This document shows, one piece after another, positions 15,298 to 23,947 of a stretch of DNA of 64,000 bases. The stretch is taken from positions 77,467-141,466 of the forward strand of contig NZ_CP132360.1 in NCBI RefSeq assembly GCF_030758955.1, written 5' to 3'. Within the stretch, counting starts at the first letter, position 1, and the number at the start of each line of letters is the position of its first letter. This DNA comes from Agrococcus beijingensis (GTDB lineage Bacteria; Actinomycetota; Actinomycetes; Actinomycetales; Microbacteriaceae). The notes under the pieces are model-generated. The model ran no database searches. It saw only the letters and a list, made by a program, of their open reading frames with translations, and had not been told where the DNA came from. The translations under genes and the position numbers were made by a program.

Positions 15298-17394
15298 ATG
15301 GCGCGCGAACCGAAGACCCGCATGACCCGCGACGAGAAGCTGGCGGCACGCAAGGCTCGCTCGCTGAAGCCGGAGCCGGAGCTCACCGAGGAGCAGCGGC
15401 TCGAGGCCGAGCAGGCCGAGGCCGCGCGCCTCGGCGCCGGCGACTGGGAGCCCCCGCCCGGCAAGGCCAAGTCGTTCGGCGCATCCGCCAAGCGGCTGGT
15501 CGGCCTCATGCACCCGCACCGCTGGCTGCTGGCGCTCGTGTTCGGCCTCGGCGCGATCGGCGTCGTGCTGGTCGTGCTCGGGCCGAAGATCCTGGGCGAG
15601 GCGACGAACGTCATCGTGCAGGGCTTCGTGCAGCGCAGCCTGCCCGCAGGCACCACGCAGGCGCAGGTGGTCGAGGGGCTGCGCCAGGCGGGCCAGGGCG
15701 ACCTCGCCAACATGCTCGAGCGCATGCCGGAGCTCAACCCCGGGCAGGGCATCGACTTCGAGCGCCTCGGCGGCATCCTGCTCGTCGTGCTCGCCATCTA
15801 TCTCGTGGGCGCGCTGTTCCAATGGCTGCAGGGCTACGTGGTCAACCGCGTGGTGCAGCGCACCGTGCAGGGCCTGCGCCGCGACGTCGAGGCGAAGATC
15901 CACCGCCTGCCGCTGGCGTACTACGACCGCACGCAGCGCGGCGAGCTGCTCTCGCGCGTCACCAACGACCTCGACAACGTCGGCCAGACGATGTCGCAGA
16001 CCATGTCGCAGATCGTCACCGGCCTGCTGAGCGTCATCGGCGTGCTCGTCATGATGCTCACGATCAACGTCTGGCTCGCGCTCATCGCCCTCATCGCAGT
16101 GCCGCTGACGGGCGTCATCCTGGGCGCCGTCATGGGCCCGGCGCAGGGGCTGTTCAAGGAGCAGTGGCGCCGCACCGGTCGCGTCAACGCGATCGTCGAG
16201 GAAGCCTTCACCGGCCACGCGCTCGTCAAGGTGTTCGGCCGCGAGGAGGCCGTGCGCGCCCGCTTCAAGACCGAGAACGACGGCGTGTTCGACGCCTCGT
16301 TCAAGGCGCAGTTCCTGTCGGGGCTCGTCTTCCCGCTGATGACCTTCGTCGGCAACATCGGCTACGTGCTCGTCGCGGTCGCCGGCGGCCTCTTCGTCGC
16401 GGCCGGCCAGATCCTGGTCGGCGACGTGCAGGCGTTCATCCAGTACTCGCAGCAGTTCTCGCAGAACCTGGGCCAGATCGGCCAGACCGTGACGATGGTG
16501 CAGTCGGGCGTCGCCAGCGCCGAGCGCGTGTTCCAGCTGCTCGACGCCGACGAGGAGGAGTCCGACACCGGCGGCGTCACGCACGAAGGCGGCCGCGGCC
16601 GCGTCACGTTCGAGAACGTGCGGTTCTCCTACTCGCCCGAGAAGCCGCTCATCGACGACCTCTCGCTCGAGGTCGAGCCCGGGCAGACGGTCGCGATCGT
16701 CGGCCCGACGGGCGCCGGCAAGACGACGCTCGTCAACCTGCTGATGCGCTTCTACGAGATCGACGGCGGTCGCATCACGCTCGACGGCGTCGACACCAGG
16801 ACGATGACGAGGGATGCGCTCCGGTCGCAGACGGGCATGGTGCTGCAGGACACGTGGCTGTTCGGCGGCACCATCCGCGAGAACATCGCCTACGGCCGGC
16901 CCGACGCCACGGAGGCCGAGATCCTCGAGGCCGCGCAGGCGACCTACGTCGACCGCTTCGTGCACGCGCTGCCCGACGGCTACGACACGGTGATCGACGA
17001 GGACGCATCCAACCTCTCGGCCGGCGAGAAGCAGCTGATCACGATCGCGCGGGCGTTCCTCGCGCAGCCGAGCGTGCTGATCCTCGACGAGGCCACGTCG
17101 TCGGTCGACACCCGCACCGAGCTGCTGCTGCAGCACGCGATGGCGGCGCTGCGCACCGACCGCACCTCGTTCGTGATCGCGCACCGGCTGTCGACCATCC
17201 GCGACGCCGACCTGATCCTGGTGATGGAGCAGGGGTCGATCGTCGAGCAGGGCTCGCACACGGCACTCGTCGAGCAGCGCGGCGCCTACTGGCGGCTGCT
17301 CAACGCGCAGTTCGAGCAGGCGGCCGTCGACATCGAGTTCGACGACTCGCTCGCCGACCAGAGCGGCTCGATCGTCACGCAGCAGACGACCTGA
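15298..17394 (+). CDS. ABC exporter half-transporter, catalytic partner
   Basis: 698 residues. A charged 80-residue N-terminal extension (EPKTRMTRDEKLAARKARS, then Glu-rich) precedes the six-helix membrane domain, which has a long insert between the first helices (QGFVQRSLPAGTTQAQVVE). The ATPase domain has Walker A GPTGAGKTTLVN, the variant signature LSAGEKQLITIARAF and a canonical Walker B with glutamate, VLILDEATSSVD, then the switch His in AHRLSTIRDAD. The LSAGEKQ signature with DEATSSVD is that of the BmrD-like partner of heterodimers. Its ATG overlaps the region of the upstream stop (TGAGATG), so the two are coupled. The extension is not typical of BmrD and could regulate assembly. Confidence 0.93.
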   Translation: MAREPKTRMTRDEKLAARKARSLKPEPELTEEQRLEAEQAEAARLGAGDWEPPPGKAKSFGASAKRLVGLMHPHRWLLALVFGLGAIGVVLVVLGPKILGEATNVIVQGFVQRSLPAGTTQAQVVEGLRQAGQGDLANMLERMPELNPGQGIDFERLGGILLVVLAIYLVGALFQWLQGYVVNRVVQRTVQGLRRDVEAKIHRLPLAYYDRTQRGELLSRVTNDLDNVGQTMSQTMSQIVTGLLSVIGVLVMMLTINVWLALIALIAVPLTGVILGAVMGPAQGLFKEQWRRTGRVNAIVEEAFTGHALVKVFGREEAVRARFKTENDGVFDASFKAQFLSGLVFPLMTFVGNIGYVLVAVAGGLFVAAGQILVGDVQAFIQYSQQFSQNLGQIGQTVTMVQSGVASAERVFQLLDADEEESDTGGVTHEGGRGRVTFENVRFSYSPEKPLIDDLSLEVEPGQTVAIVGPTGAGKTTLVNLLMRFYEIDGGRITLDGVDTRTMTRDALRSQTGMVLQDTWLFGGTIRENIAYGRPDATEAEILEAAQATYVDRFVHALPDGYDTVIDEDASNLSAGEKQLITIARAFLAQPSVLILDEATSSVDTRTELLLQHAMAALRTDRTSFVIAHRLSTIRDADLILVMEQGSIVEQGSHTALVEQRGAYWRLLNAQFEQAAVDIEFDDSLADQSGSIVTQQTT

Positions 17395-17409
17395 GCGCTG
17401 GAGCCACCC

Positions 17410-18144
17410 CTACGCGCCGAGGGTCATCCAGCTCGCGGCGTCGTGCACGGCGACGCCAGCGAAGCGTGCGTCGCCGCCGAGCTGGCCGGCGACCGCGGCG
17501 AGCTCGCGCTCGAGCACGGCGCGGCCGTCGTCGGCGAAGGTCTCGCGAGGCTCCGCCGCCGGCAGCGTGTCGACGCCGATGCGGTAGGGCTTGCGGGCCT
17601 GCCCGATGAGCTGCCGCGCGGTGGCGCTGAGGCCAAGGATGTCGGGCGCGCGGTCGCGGTAGGCCATCAGCGCCACCGCATCGGCGCGGCGCACGACCTC
17701 GGCGAACGCTGCGGGATGGGCGTCGGCGATCCAGGGGGAGAGGTCGACCTCGACCGGCAGCGAGGTGCGGGCAGCGACGTCCTTGACGGTGCGGGCGAGG
17801 CCGGCGAGCAGCTCCTGCTCGCGCCCCGGCCAGTCCCGCCGCGTCCACGGCTCGATGTCGAGGTGCACGCCGTCGAAGAGGAACGCGGCGGTCGCCCGCT
17901 GCATCCAGGTCAGCGCATCGGTGCCGGTCGTCCACGACGGGTCGCCGCCGAGCGCCGACACCCGCACACCCCGGGCGCGCAGCGCGGCCACGCACTGGTG
18001 GGTCGCCGGGGTCGGACCGCCCCAGGGCACGCTGACGAACGCCTCGGTGACGCGCTGCTGCGCGGCGTGCGCCGCCAGCGCGGCAGGATCCGGCGGCGCG
18101 CTCTCCTGCACCCACACCCACATCGCTCGAGCCGTGCTCGCCAT
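17410..18144 (-). CDS. Putative glycosidase-like TIM-barrel protein
   Basis: 244 residues with alternating beta/alpha signals: AMWVWVQESAPPDP, EAFVSVPWGG, VRVSALGGDPSW, GVHLDIEPWTRRDWPG, LPVEVDLSPWI, ADAVALMAYRDRAPD and KPYRIGVDTLPA. The LDIEPW and ALMAYRD segments recall the catalytic-face strands of GH18-like barrels (DxxDxE and MxY), but a full DxxDxE is not present, so catalysis is uncertain. There is no signal peptide. The start follows GGAGGGAG at spacing 6. It lies 129 bp behind the PPTase gene on the same strand and could be carried on the same iron-controlled transcript, but TAGCCT at 18203-18208 suggests its own promoter. Confidence 0.6.
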   Translation of the reverse strand: MASTARAMWVWVQESAPPDPAALAAHAAQQRVTEAFVSVPWGGPTPATHQCVAALRARGVRVSALGGDPSWTTGTDALTWMQRATAAFLFDGVHLDIEPWTRRDWPGREQELLAGLARTVKDVAARTSLPVEVDLSPWIADAHPAAFAEVVRRADAVALMAYRDRAPDILGLSATARQLIGQARKPYRIGVDTLPAAEPRETFADDGRAVLERELAAVAGQLGGDARFAGVAVHDAASWMTLGA

Positions 18145-18202
18145 GGTCGTGCTCCCTCCGAGTCCTGTCGCGGCAGGTGCCGAGAGGCACCGCCGTGGGG
18201 GC

Positions 18203-18208
18203 AGGCTA
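18203..18208 (-). promoter_or_regulatory. Putative -10 box (TAGCCT) before the TIM-barrel gene
   Basis: On the minus strand TAGCCT lies 58 bp before the ATG at 18144, with a GGAGGGAG ribosome-binding site in the leader. Pattern match only. Confidence 0.35.
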
Positions 18209-18273
18209 GCGCCGCGGGATGCGTGGTCGGGGCAGCCGCGACCGCCGCGCCGATCGGAACGGCCCGGTCGAGG

Positions 18274-18861
18274 TCACGGTCCGAACGTCCGCAGCCGCGG
18301 GCGGCCGGAGTCCGCCCGCAGCGCGAGCGCCGCCGCGTAGCCCGGCAGCGGCGTGTCGATGGCGCTGGCGGCGAGCCTGCCCGGATCGACCCCCACCGCA
18401 CGCGCGACGCCCTGCGCCTTCGTGATCGCCTCGGCACGGACCCATGCCTCCGCCGACTGGGTCGCGGGCAGATCGGCGACCCGCTGCACGTCGATCCCCA
18501 CCGGCTCGTCGGCCAGCACCACGGCGATGAGGAGCCCCGAGTGCGAGACCGAGACCCAGGGGGCGTGCGGATGCAGGAGCCTCGGAGCCCCGTGCTGGCG
18601 GCCGCACTCGTCGCAGGTGCGGTCGATGCGCACCTCGAGCGGGGCGACGCCGAGCCGCTGAGCGGCTGCGACGCGCAGCGTCGCCGCGGCCACCATCGAG
18701 CGGCCGCGATCCGCGGCACGCTCGAGCGCATCGATGCGCGCGAGCTCCGCCGAGTCGATCAGCGCGTCCAGCTCGTGGCGCGCGGCTGCCAGGGTCTGCC
18801 AGTGCAACTCGACCTCGACGGGGGCGCTGTGCTGCGCCATGCTCGCGGCGGACGGGCTCAT
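18274..18861 (-). CDS. 4'-phosphopantetheinyl transferase (Sfp/EntD-like)
   Basis: Transfers phosphopantetheine from CoA to the serine of a carrier protein. 195 residues. The Sfp-type motifs are present in order: PWVSVSHSGLL (P2), VGIDVQRV (metal-binding GID), and WVRAEAITKAQG, the W-x-x-x-E-A-x-x-K motif. The N-terminal half has a CDECGRQHGAP segment of the P1 type, with three cysteines/histidines. It is divergent from, and 23 bp away from, the adenylation-carrier fusion gene, whose carrier serine is the obvious target. A second in-frame ATG at 18840 is an alternative start. The divergent promoter region holds the iron box. Confidence 0.9.
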   Translation of the reverse strand: MSPSAASMAQHSAPVEVELHWQTLAAARHELDALIDSAELARIDALERAADRGRSMVAAATLRVAAAQRLGVAPLEVRIDRTCDECGRQHGAPRLLHPHAPWVSVSHSGLLIAVVLADEPVGIDVQRVADLPATQSAEAWVRAEAITKAQGVARAVGVDPGRLAASAIDTPLPGYAAALALRADSGRPRLRTFGP

Positions 18862-18866
18862 AGAGG

Positions 18867-18885
18867 TTAGGGAAGCCTTGCCTTA
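18867..18885. promoter_or_regulatory. Iron box (DtxR/IdeR-type operator) in the divergent promoter
   Basis: TTAGGGAAGCCTTGCCTTA is a 19-bp imperfect palindrome: arms pair at every position except positions 2/18 and 6/14. It follows the pattern TTAGGNNAGNCTNNCCTNA of the consensus iron box TTAGGTTAGGCTAACCTAA. It fills the gap between the start codons of the PPTase (18861, -) and the fusion gene (18885, +), so bound repressor would cover both promoters. DtxR/IdeR binding is inferred from pattern; no regulator gene is in the window. Confidence 0.8.
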
Positions 18886-21413
18886 TGCAGACCCGTGGCA
18901 TCTTGGAGCGCTCGCGCACCGGCCTCCTCGATGCGCTCGACGTCGACGCGGAGGCGGCGGCGATCCTCGATGCCGACGGCACCGCCCGCTCGCGCGGGCA
19001 GCTGCGGCGTGACGTGCAGGCGCTGGCGCAGCGCCTGCCCGACGTCGCGACCGGCAAGCGGCTCGTGCACGTGGCGCTGCGGCCCGATGCGGCCAGCGTC
19101 GTCGCCTACCTCGCCGTGCTCGAGGCAGGCCACGTCGCGCTCGTCACCGCGGAGGGCGCTCGCGCCGACGCGATCGTCGAGCGCTACCGTCCCGATCTCG
19201 CCGCCACCGGCGACGCGTCGGCGCCCTTCACCGACTGGGAGGCCGCTCCTCGCCACCTGCTGCACCCCGACCTGGCGCTGCTGCTCAGCACCTCGGGCAG
19301 CACCGGCTCGCCGAAGCTCGCACGGCTGTCGTGGGAGAACGTGCGCAGCAACGCGCACGCGATCGCGGGAGCACTGGGGCTCCGCGCGAGCGACCGCGCG
19401 ATCACCACCCTGCCGCTGCACTACTGCTTCGGGCTGTCCGTGCTGCACTCGCACCTGGCCGTCGGCGCCTCTGTCGTGCTGCACGACGCATCCGTCACCG
19501 ATGCCGCGCTGTGGCGTGCGGTCGATGCGCTCGGCGCCACGACGCTCGCCGTCGTGCCGCACAGCATCGAGCTGCTGGCCTCCACCGGCGAGCTCGAGCA
19601 GCCGCACCCGAGCCTCCGCCTGATCGCCCAGGCCGGCGGGCGCCTCGCACCCCAGCGGGTGCGCGACCTCGCGCGCCTGGGCGACGAGCGCGGGTTCGGC
19701 CTCGCGGTGATGTACGGCCAGACCGAGGCGACCGCGCGCATCTGCGTGCTCGATCCTTCGCTCGCGGCATCGAACCCCGACGCGGTCGGCACGCCCATCC
19801 CGGGAACGAGCATCCGTCTCGACACGGAGGTGCCGGAGGCCGCTGGCGGCACGGGCGAGGTCGTGGTGCGCGGCCCGGGCGTCATGCTCGGCTACGCCGA
19901 GCACCCCGACGACCTCGCGCTCGGCGCGATGCTCGACGAGCTGCGCACCGGCGACCTCGGGCGGATCGGCGACGACGGGCAGCTGCGCATCGTCGGACGC
20001 CGCAGCGGCTTCGTCAAGGTCATGGGCCTTCGCATCGACGTCGCCGTGGTCGAGGCCGCGCTCGAGTCGGCGGGCCTGCAGGCGTGCGTGGGCGGCGACG
20101 CGACCGGGCTGACCGTGGCGGTCGAGTCCGCAGGGCCCGGTACGGAGGATCGCGCCCGCCGGGTCGCGGCGCACGCCTCGGGGCTCGGTGTCGCAGCGGT
20201 CGACGCCGTCGCCGCACCGCTGCCGCGACTGCAGAGCGGCAAGGTCGATCGGCCCGCCGCCGCGGCGCTCGTGCGCGCGGCCGCAGCCTCGGGGGAGCAA
20301 GGCGCCTCCGACTCGCGCGCAGGCGTCGTGGGCGCCGTGGGCGACGTGCTCGGCATCGACGCGGTCGACCTCGACCGCTCCTTCGTCGAGCTCGGCGGCG
20401 ACTCGCTCAGCCACGTCCAGGCCTCGGTGCGGCTCGAGGCGGTCGTCGGCGCGCTGCCGCGCGGCTGGCACCACCGACCGCTCGCCGAGCTGGCACGCCG
20501 AGCCCCGCGCGCGGGCGGTCGCCTCCGCACCGTCGAGACGCCCGTGCTGCTGCGCGCCCTCGCCGCGATCGCGATCTGCGGCTCGCACGCGGGCCTGTTC
20601 GATGTGCAGGGCGGCGCGCACATCCTGCTCGCCGTCGCCGGCGCGAGCGCCGCCGCCTTCGCCTTCTCGGCGCCGAGCGCGACCGGCCGCTGGCGCGCGA
20701 GCCTGCGCATCCTGATCGGCATCGCCGTGCCGGCGGTCGCGATCGCGCTGCTCGGCATGCTCGCGACCGGCCGCTACGACTGGAGCAACGTGCTGCTGAG
20801 CCACTGGCTCGTGCGCACTCCCGACGAGCGCGCCACGCTGGGCGAGCTGTGGTTCGTCGAAGCCCTCGTCGCCTGCATCGTCGTGGTGGCAGCGGCGCTG
20901 TCGGTGCCGCGCATCGCCCGCATCTGGCGGCGAGACCCGTGGGCCGTCGCCGCGGCGCTCGCCGTGCTCTCGCTCGTGCCCCGGTTCCTGCTGCCCCTCG
21001 TCGAGGCCGAGCCGCAGGGGCTGCTCGCCGGGCTGCTCTGGCTCTTCGCCGTCGGCGCGGCAGCGGCGCTCGCCCGGACGCGCGCCCGACGTGCGGAGAC
21101 CATCGCGATCGCGGTGGTCGGCGGCATCGGGTACTTCCCCGACGACCTGCTCCGCAGTGCCACGATCGTCGTCGGCATCGCCGTGCTGGTGCTCGTGCCC
21201 GCTGTCCGACTGCCGGCGTGGGCCGTGCGTCCCATCTCGGTCGTGGCAGCCGCATCCCTGCACATCTACCTCGTGCAGTTCCTCGTCCTGTCGATGCTCC
21301 AGCAGGACGCGGTCGAGACCGCCGCAGCGCTCGCGGCCGGCGTCCTGCTCTGGTGGGTCGCCGACCGCCCCGTGCGGCGCCTCCAGGACCTGCTGATCCC
21401 CGCCCACCGCTGA
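18885..21413 (+). CDS. Adenylation domain - carrier domain - membrane acyltransferase fusion
   Basis: 842 residues in three modules. Residues 1-460 are an ANL-type adenylation domain: LLLSTSGSTGSPK (133-144, phosphate loop), VMYGQTEATARI (A5), TGDLGRIGDDGQL (A7), GRRSGFVKVMGLRID (A8) and the C-terminal lysine in LPRLQSGKVDR (A10). Residues about 475-540 are a carrier domain with the phosphopantetheine serine in ELGGDSLSH (Ser507). From about 555 a membrane domain of some ten helices resembles acyltransferase-3: ICGSHAGLFDVQGGAHILL (catalytic-type His), LGELWFVEALV and SLHIYLVQFLVL. This looks like activation, carrier loading and transfer across the membrane in one chain. The acid activated and the acceptor are unknown; no condensation or thioesterase domain is present. 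It leads the operon into the iron importer. Confidence 0.85.
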   Translation: MQTRGILERSRTGLLDALDVDAEAAAILDADGTARSRGQLRRDVQALAQRLPDVATGKRLVHVALRPDAASVVAYLAVLEAGHVALVTAEGARADAIVERYRPDLAATGDASAPFTDWEAAPRHLLHPDLALLLSTSGSTGSPKLARLSWENVRSNAHAIAGALGLRASDRAITTLPLHYCFGLSVLHSHLAVGASVVLHDASVTDAALWRAVDALGATTLAVVPHSIELLASTGELEQPHPSLRLIAQAGGRLAPQRVRDLARLGDERGFGLAVMYGQTEATARICVLDPSLAASNPDAVGTPIPGTSIRLDTEVPEAAGGTGEVVVRGPGVMLGYAEHPDDLALGAMLDELRTGDLGRIGDDGQLRIVGRRSGFVKVMGLRIDVAVVEAALESAGLQACVGGDATGLTVAVESAGPGTEDRARRVAAHASGLGVAAVDAVAAPLPRLQSGKVDRPAAAALVRAAAASGEQGASDSRAGVVGAVGDVLGIDAVDLDRSFVELGGDSLSHVQASVRLEAVVGALPRGWHHRPLAELARRAPRAGGRLRTVETPVLLRALAAIAICGSHAGLFDVQGGAHILLAVAGASAAAFAFSAPSATGRWRASLRILIGIAVPAVAIALLGMLATGRYDWSNVLLSHWLVRTPDERATLGELWFVEALVACIVVVAAALSVPRIARIWRRDPWAVAAALAVLSLVPRFLLPLVEAEPQGLLAGLLWLFAVGAAAALARTRARRAETIAIAVVGGIGYFPDDLLRSATIVVGIAVLVLVPAVRLPAWAVRPISVVAAASLHIYLVQFLVLSMLQQDAVETAAALAAGVLLWWVADRPVRRLQDLLIPAHR

Positions 21414-21426
21414 ACCGAGAGTCGCC

Positions 21427-22452
21427 ATGCCCCGTCGCCACCACCCCCTGCTCGCCTCGCTCGTCGCGCTGCCGCTCCTGCTCGGCGGATGCGCCGCCGC
21501 GACCGACGAGGATGCCCCGCGCGCAGGCGCGCTGCAGATCTACTCGGCGCAGCACATCGACATCACCGAGGCGCTCGCCGAGGCGTTCACCGCGGAGACC
21601 GGCATCGACACGCAGATCCGCGACGGCCAGGACTCGTCGATGGGGCACATGATCGTGGAGGAGGGCGACGCGTCGCCCGCCGACGTCTTCCTGACCGAGA
21701 ACAGCCCGGCGATGACGACCGTCGAGCGCGCCGGCGGTCTGGCCGAGGTCGACCCTGAGACGCTCGCCACCGTGCGCGACGGCCTCGCACCCTCGTCGGG
21801 CCTGTGGGCCCCGATCGCGGCGCGCTCCACGGTGCTCATCTACAACACCGCCATGATCACCGAGGAGGAGCTGCCCGCGTCGATCATGGAGCTCGCCGAG
21901 CCCGCCTGGGACGGCCGCTGGGGGGCCGCGCCCGGGGGCGCCGACTTCCAGGCGATCGTCGCCGGCATGCTCGCCGAGCGGGGCGACGCCGAGACGCGCG
22001 CGTGGCTCGAGGGGCTCGCCTCCGGGGCAGAGATCTACCAGAACAACATCGCCACGATGGAGGCCGTGAGCTCCGGCGAGGTGCCCGTCGGCATCATGTA
22101 CCACTACTACTGGTACCGCGACCAGGCGGGCGACGGCCGGGCGAGCGCCGACACGGCGCTGCGGTTCTTCGGCGGCGGCGACCCGGGCGCGTTCGTGAGC
22201 ATGTCGGCGGGTGGCGTGCTCGCCGCTTCCGACATGCCGGATGAGGCACAGCGGTTCCTCGCGTTCGTCACCTCCGAGGCGGGGCAGCAGGTGCTCGTCG
22301 ACAGCGGTGCGATGGAGTACGCCGTGGGCGAGGGCGTCGCCTCCGACCCCGCGCTGCCGTCGCTGGAGAGCCTGGAGGCGCCGGTCGTCGACCCCTCCAC
22401 CCTCAGCTCGGACGCGGTGCTGCAGCTCATGACCGATGTCGGCATCCTCTAG
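21427..22452 (+). CDS. fbpA: Fe(III) ABC importer substrate-binding lipoprotein (FbpA/FutA-like)
   Basis: 341 residues. A lipoprotein signal peptide ends in the lipobox LLLGGC (Cys23). The mature protein has the ferric-binding fold pattern: LQIYSAQHIDITEALAEAF, SPADVFLTENSPAM, ARSTVLIYNT, YQNNIATMEAVSSGEVPVG and MYHYYWYRDQ, where the Tyr-Tyr pair matches the iron-ligand tyrosines of FbpA/FutA proteins. It begins 13 nt after the fusion gene and overlaps the permease gene by 17 nt, so all belong to one operon. Metal selectivity is inferred from the tyrosines and the iron box upstream. Confidence 0.9.
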   Translation: MPRRHHPLLASLVALPLLLGGCAAATDEDAPRAGALQIYSAQHIDITEALAEAFTAETGIDTQIRDGQDSSMGHMIVEEGDASPADVFLTENSPAMTTVERAGGLAEVDPETLATVRDGLAPSSGLWAPIAARSTVLIYNTAMITEEELPASIMELAEPAWDGRWGAAPGGADFQAIVAGMLAERGDAETRAWLEGLASGAEIYQNNIATMEAVSSGEVPVGIMYHYYWYRDQAGDGRASADTALRFFGGGDPGAFVSMSAGGVLAASDMPDEAQRFLAFVTSEAGQQVLVDSGAMEYAVGEGVASDPALPSLESLEAPVVDPSTLSSDAVLQLMTDVGIL

Positions 22453-23947
22453 GGCCGAGCCCGTCGCCCTGCTGGCGGCGGCCGTGGCGGCGCTCGCCGT
22501 CGTGCCGCTGCTCGTCGTCGTGCCGAGCGCGCTGTCGGAGGGAGTGGGGGCGGCGGCCGAGTTCCTGTTCCGGCCGCGCCTGGGGCAGCTGCTGGGCAAC
22601 ACGGGCGCGCTCGTCGCGGTGACGGTGCCGGCGACCCTGGTGCTGGGCACGCTCGCCGCCTGGATCGTCGAGCGCACGCGCGTGCCGTGGGCGAGCGCCT
22701 GGCGCACGCTGCTGCTCATGCCGCTCGCCGTGCCGGCCTTCGTGAGCGCCTACGCCTGGACGGATCTCGCGCCGTGGCTCGACGGGCTCGCGGGCGCCGC
22801 GCTCGTCACCACGCTGGCCTACCTGCCGTTCGTCTTCCTGCCGGTGGCGGCCATGCTGCGCTCGCTCGACCCGGGCGACGAGGAGATCGCGCGCTCGCTC
22901 GGCCTGTCGCCCGCGATGGCGATGGTGCGCACGGTGCTGCCACGGCTGCGGCCGGCGATCGCCGGCGGTGGGCTGCTCGTCGCGCTGCACCTGCTCGCGG
23001 AGTACGGCGTGCTCGAGCTGATGCGCTTCCAGACCTTCACCACCGCGATCATGCAGCAGTACGCGGTGGGCTTCAGCGACGTCGCCGGCAGCCTGCTCGC
23101 ATCGGTGCTGCTGGCGCTGTGCCTGCTCGCGCTGCTGCTGGACATCGCGCTGCGCGGCCGGCACCGCGTGGCGCGCGTGGGCTCGGGCGTGCAACGGCGC
23201 GCCGAGCGGATGGGCCTCGGAGCCTGGACAGCGCCGGCGCTCGCACTGCTGGCCGTGCTCGTGGGGCTGTCGGTCGTGCTGCCGGTGGCCACGGTGGTGC
23301 GCTGGCTCGCCGCGGCGGACGGCTTCGAGGGCGAGCTGCTCGCCGACACCGCCAGCACGCTCGGGCTCGCGCTGCTCGGCGCCCTGGCTGCGACGGCGGC
23401 GGCGCTCCCCGCCGCCTGGCTGCTCGAGCGCCGGCGCTCGAAGCGCGCGCACCTGCTCGAGCGCGCCACCTTCCTCGCGAGCGCGTTCCCCGGAGTGGTC
23501 GTCGGCCTCGCGCTCGTGACCCTCTCGGTGCGCTGGGTGTCGCCGCTCTACCAGACGGTCGCGCTCGCGGTCATCGCCTACGCGATCCTCTTCCTGCCGC
23601 GTGCGATGGTGTCGCTGCGCGCCGGGCTCGCGGCTTCGCCGCCAGAGCTGACCGAGGCGGCGCGCTCGCTCGGAGCGGGCGGCACGGCGACGCTCGTGCG
23701 CGTCACGCTGCCGCTGATGGCGCCGTCGGTGCTGACGGGGCTCGTGCTCGTCGCGCTCGCGGTGGTCACCGAGCTCACCGCGACGCTGTTGCTGGCGCCC
23801 ACGGGCGTCAGCACGCTCGCGATCTCGTTCTGGCGCGAGGCGAGCGCGCTCGACTACGCCGGTGCCGCGCCGTACGCGGCGGGCATGATCGGATTGTCCC
23901 TGCCGCTGACGCTGCTGCTGCGCCGGCAGATCCTGGAGGAGCGATGA
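22436..23947 (+). CDS. fbpB: Fe(III) ABC importer permease, fused two-domain type (FbpB-like)
   Basis: 503 residues with about twelve membrane helices. Two EAA-type cytoplasmic loops show that it is two fused permease halves: [20 protein letters not shown] near 140-160 and [20 protein letters not shown] near 400-420, each followed by the L-P-xx-xP pattern ([16 protein letters not shown]). This is the usual layout for ferric-iron FbpB/SfuB permeases. The ATG lies within the end of fbpA (17-nt overlap) and the stop overlaps the start of the ATPase gene (ATGA), so translation is coupled throughout. Confidence 0.92.
   Translation: MSASSRAEPVALLAAAVAALAVVPLLVVVPSALSEGVGAAAEFLFRPRLGQLLGNTGALVAVTVPATLVLGTLAAWIVERTRVPWASAWRTLLLMPLAVPAFVSAYAWTDLAPWLDGLAGAALVTTLAYLPFVFLPVAAMLRSLDPGDEEIARSLGLSPAMAMVRTVLPRLRPAIAGGGLLVALHLLAEYGVLELMRFQTFTTAIMQQYAVGFSDVAGSLLASVLLALCLLALLLDIALRGRHRVARVGSGVQRRAERMGLGAWTAPALALLAVLVGLSVVLPVATVVRWLAAADGFEGELLADTASTLGLALLGALAATAAALPAAWLLERRRSKRAHLLERATFLASAFPGVVVGLALVTLSVRWVSPLYQTVALAVIAYAILFLPRAMVSLRAGLAASPPELTEAARSLGAGGTATLVRVTLPLMAPSVLTGLVLVALAVVTELTATLLLAPTGVSTLAISFWREASALDYAGAAPYAAGMIGLSLPLTLLLRRQILEER

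Noticed and set aside
18867..18885. Palindrome considered as a Fur or LexA site
   Set aside because: It lacks the Fur GATAATGATAAT pattern and the CGAAC/GTTCG arms of actinobacterial LexA boxes; the TTAGG-AG-CT-CCT spacing fits DtxR/IdeR.
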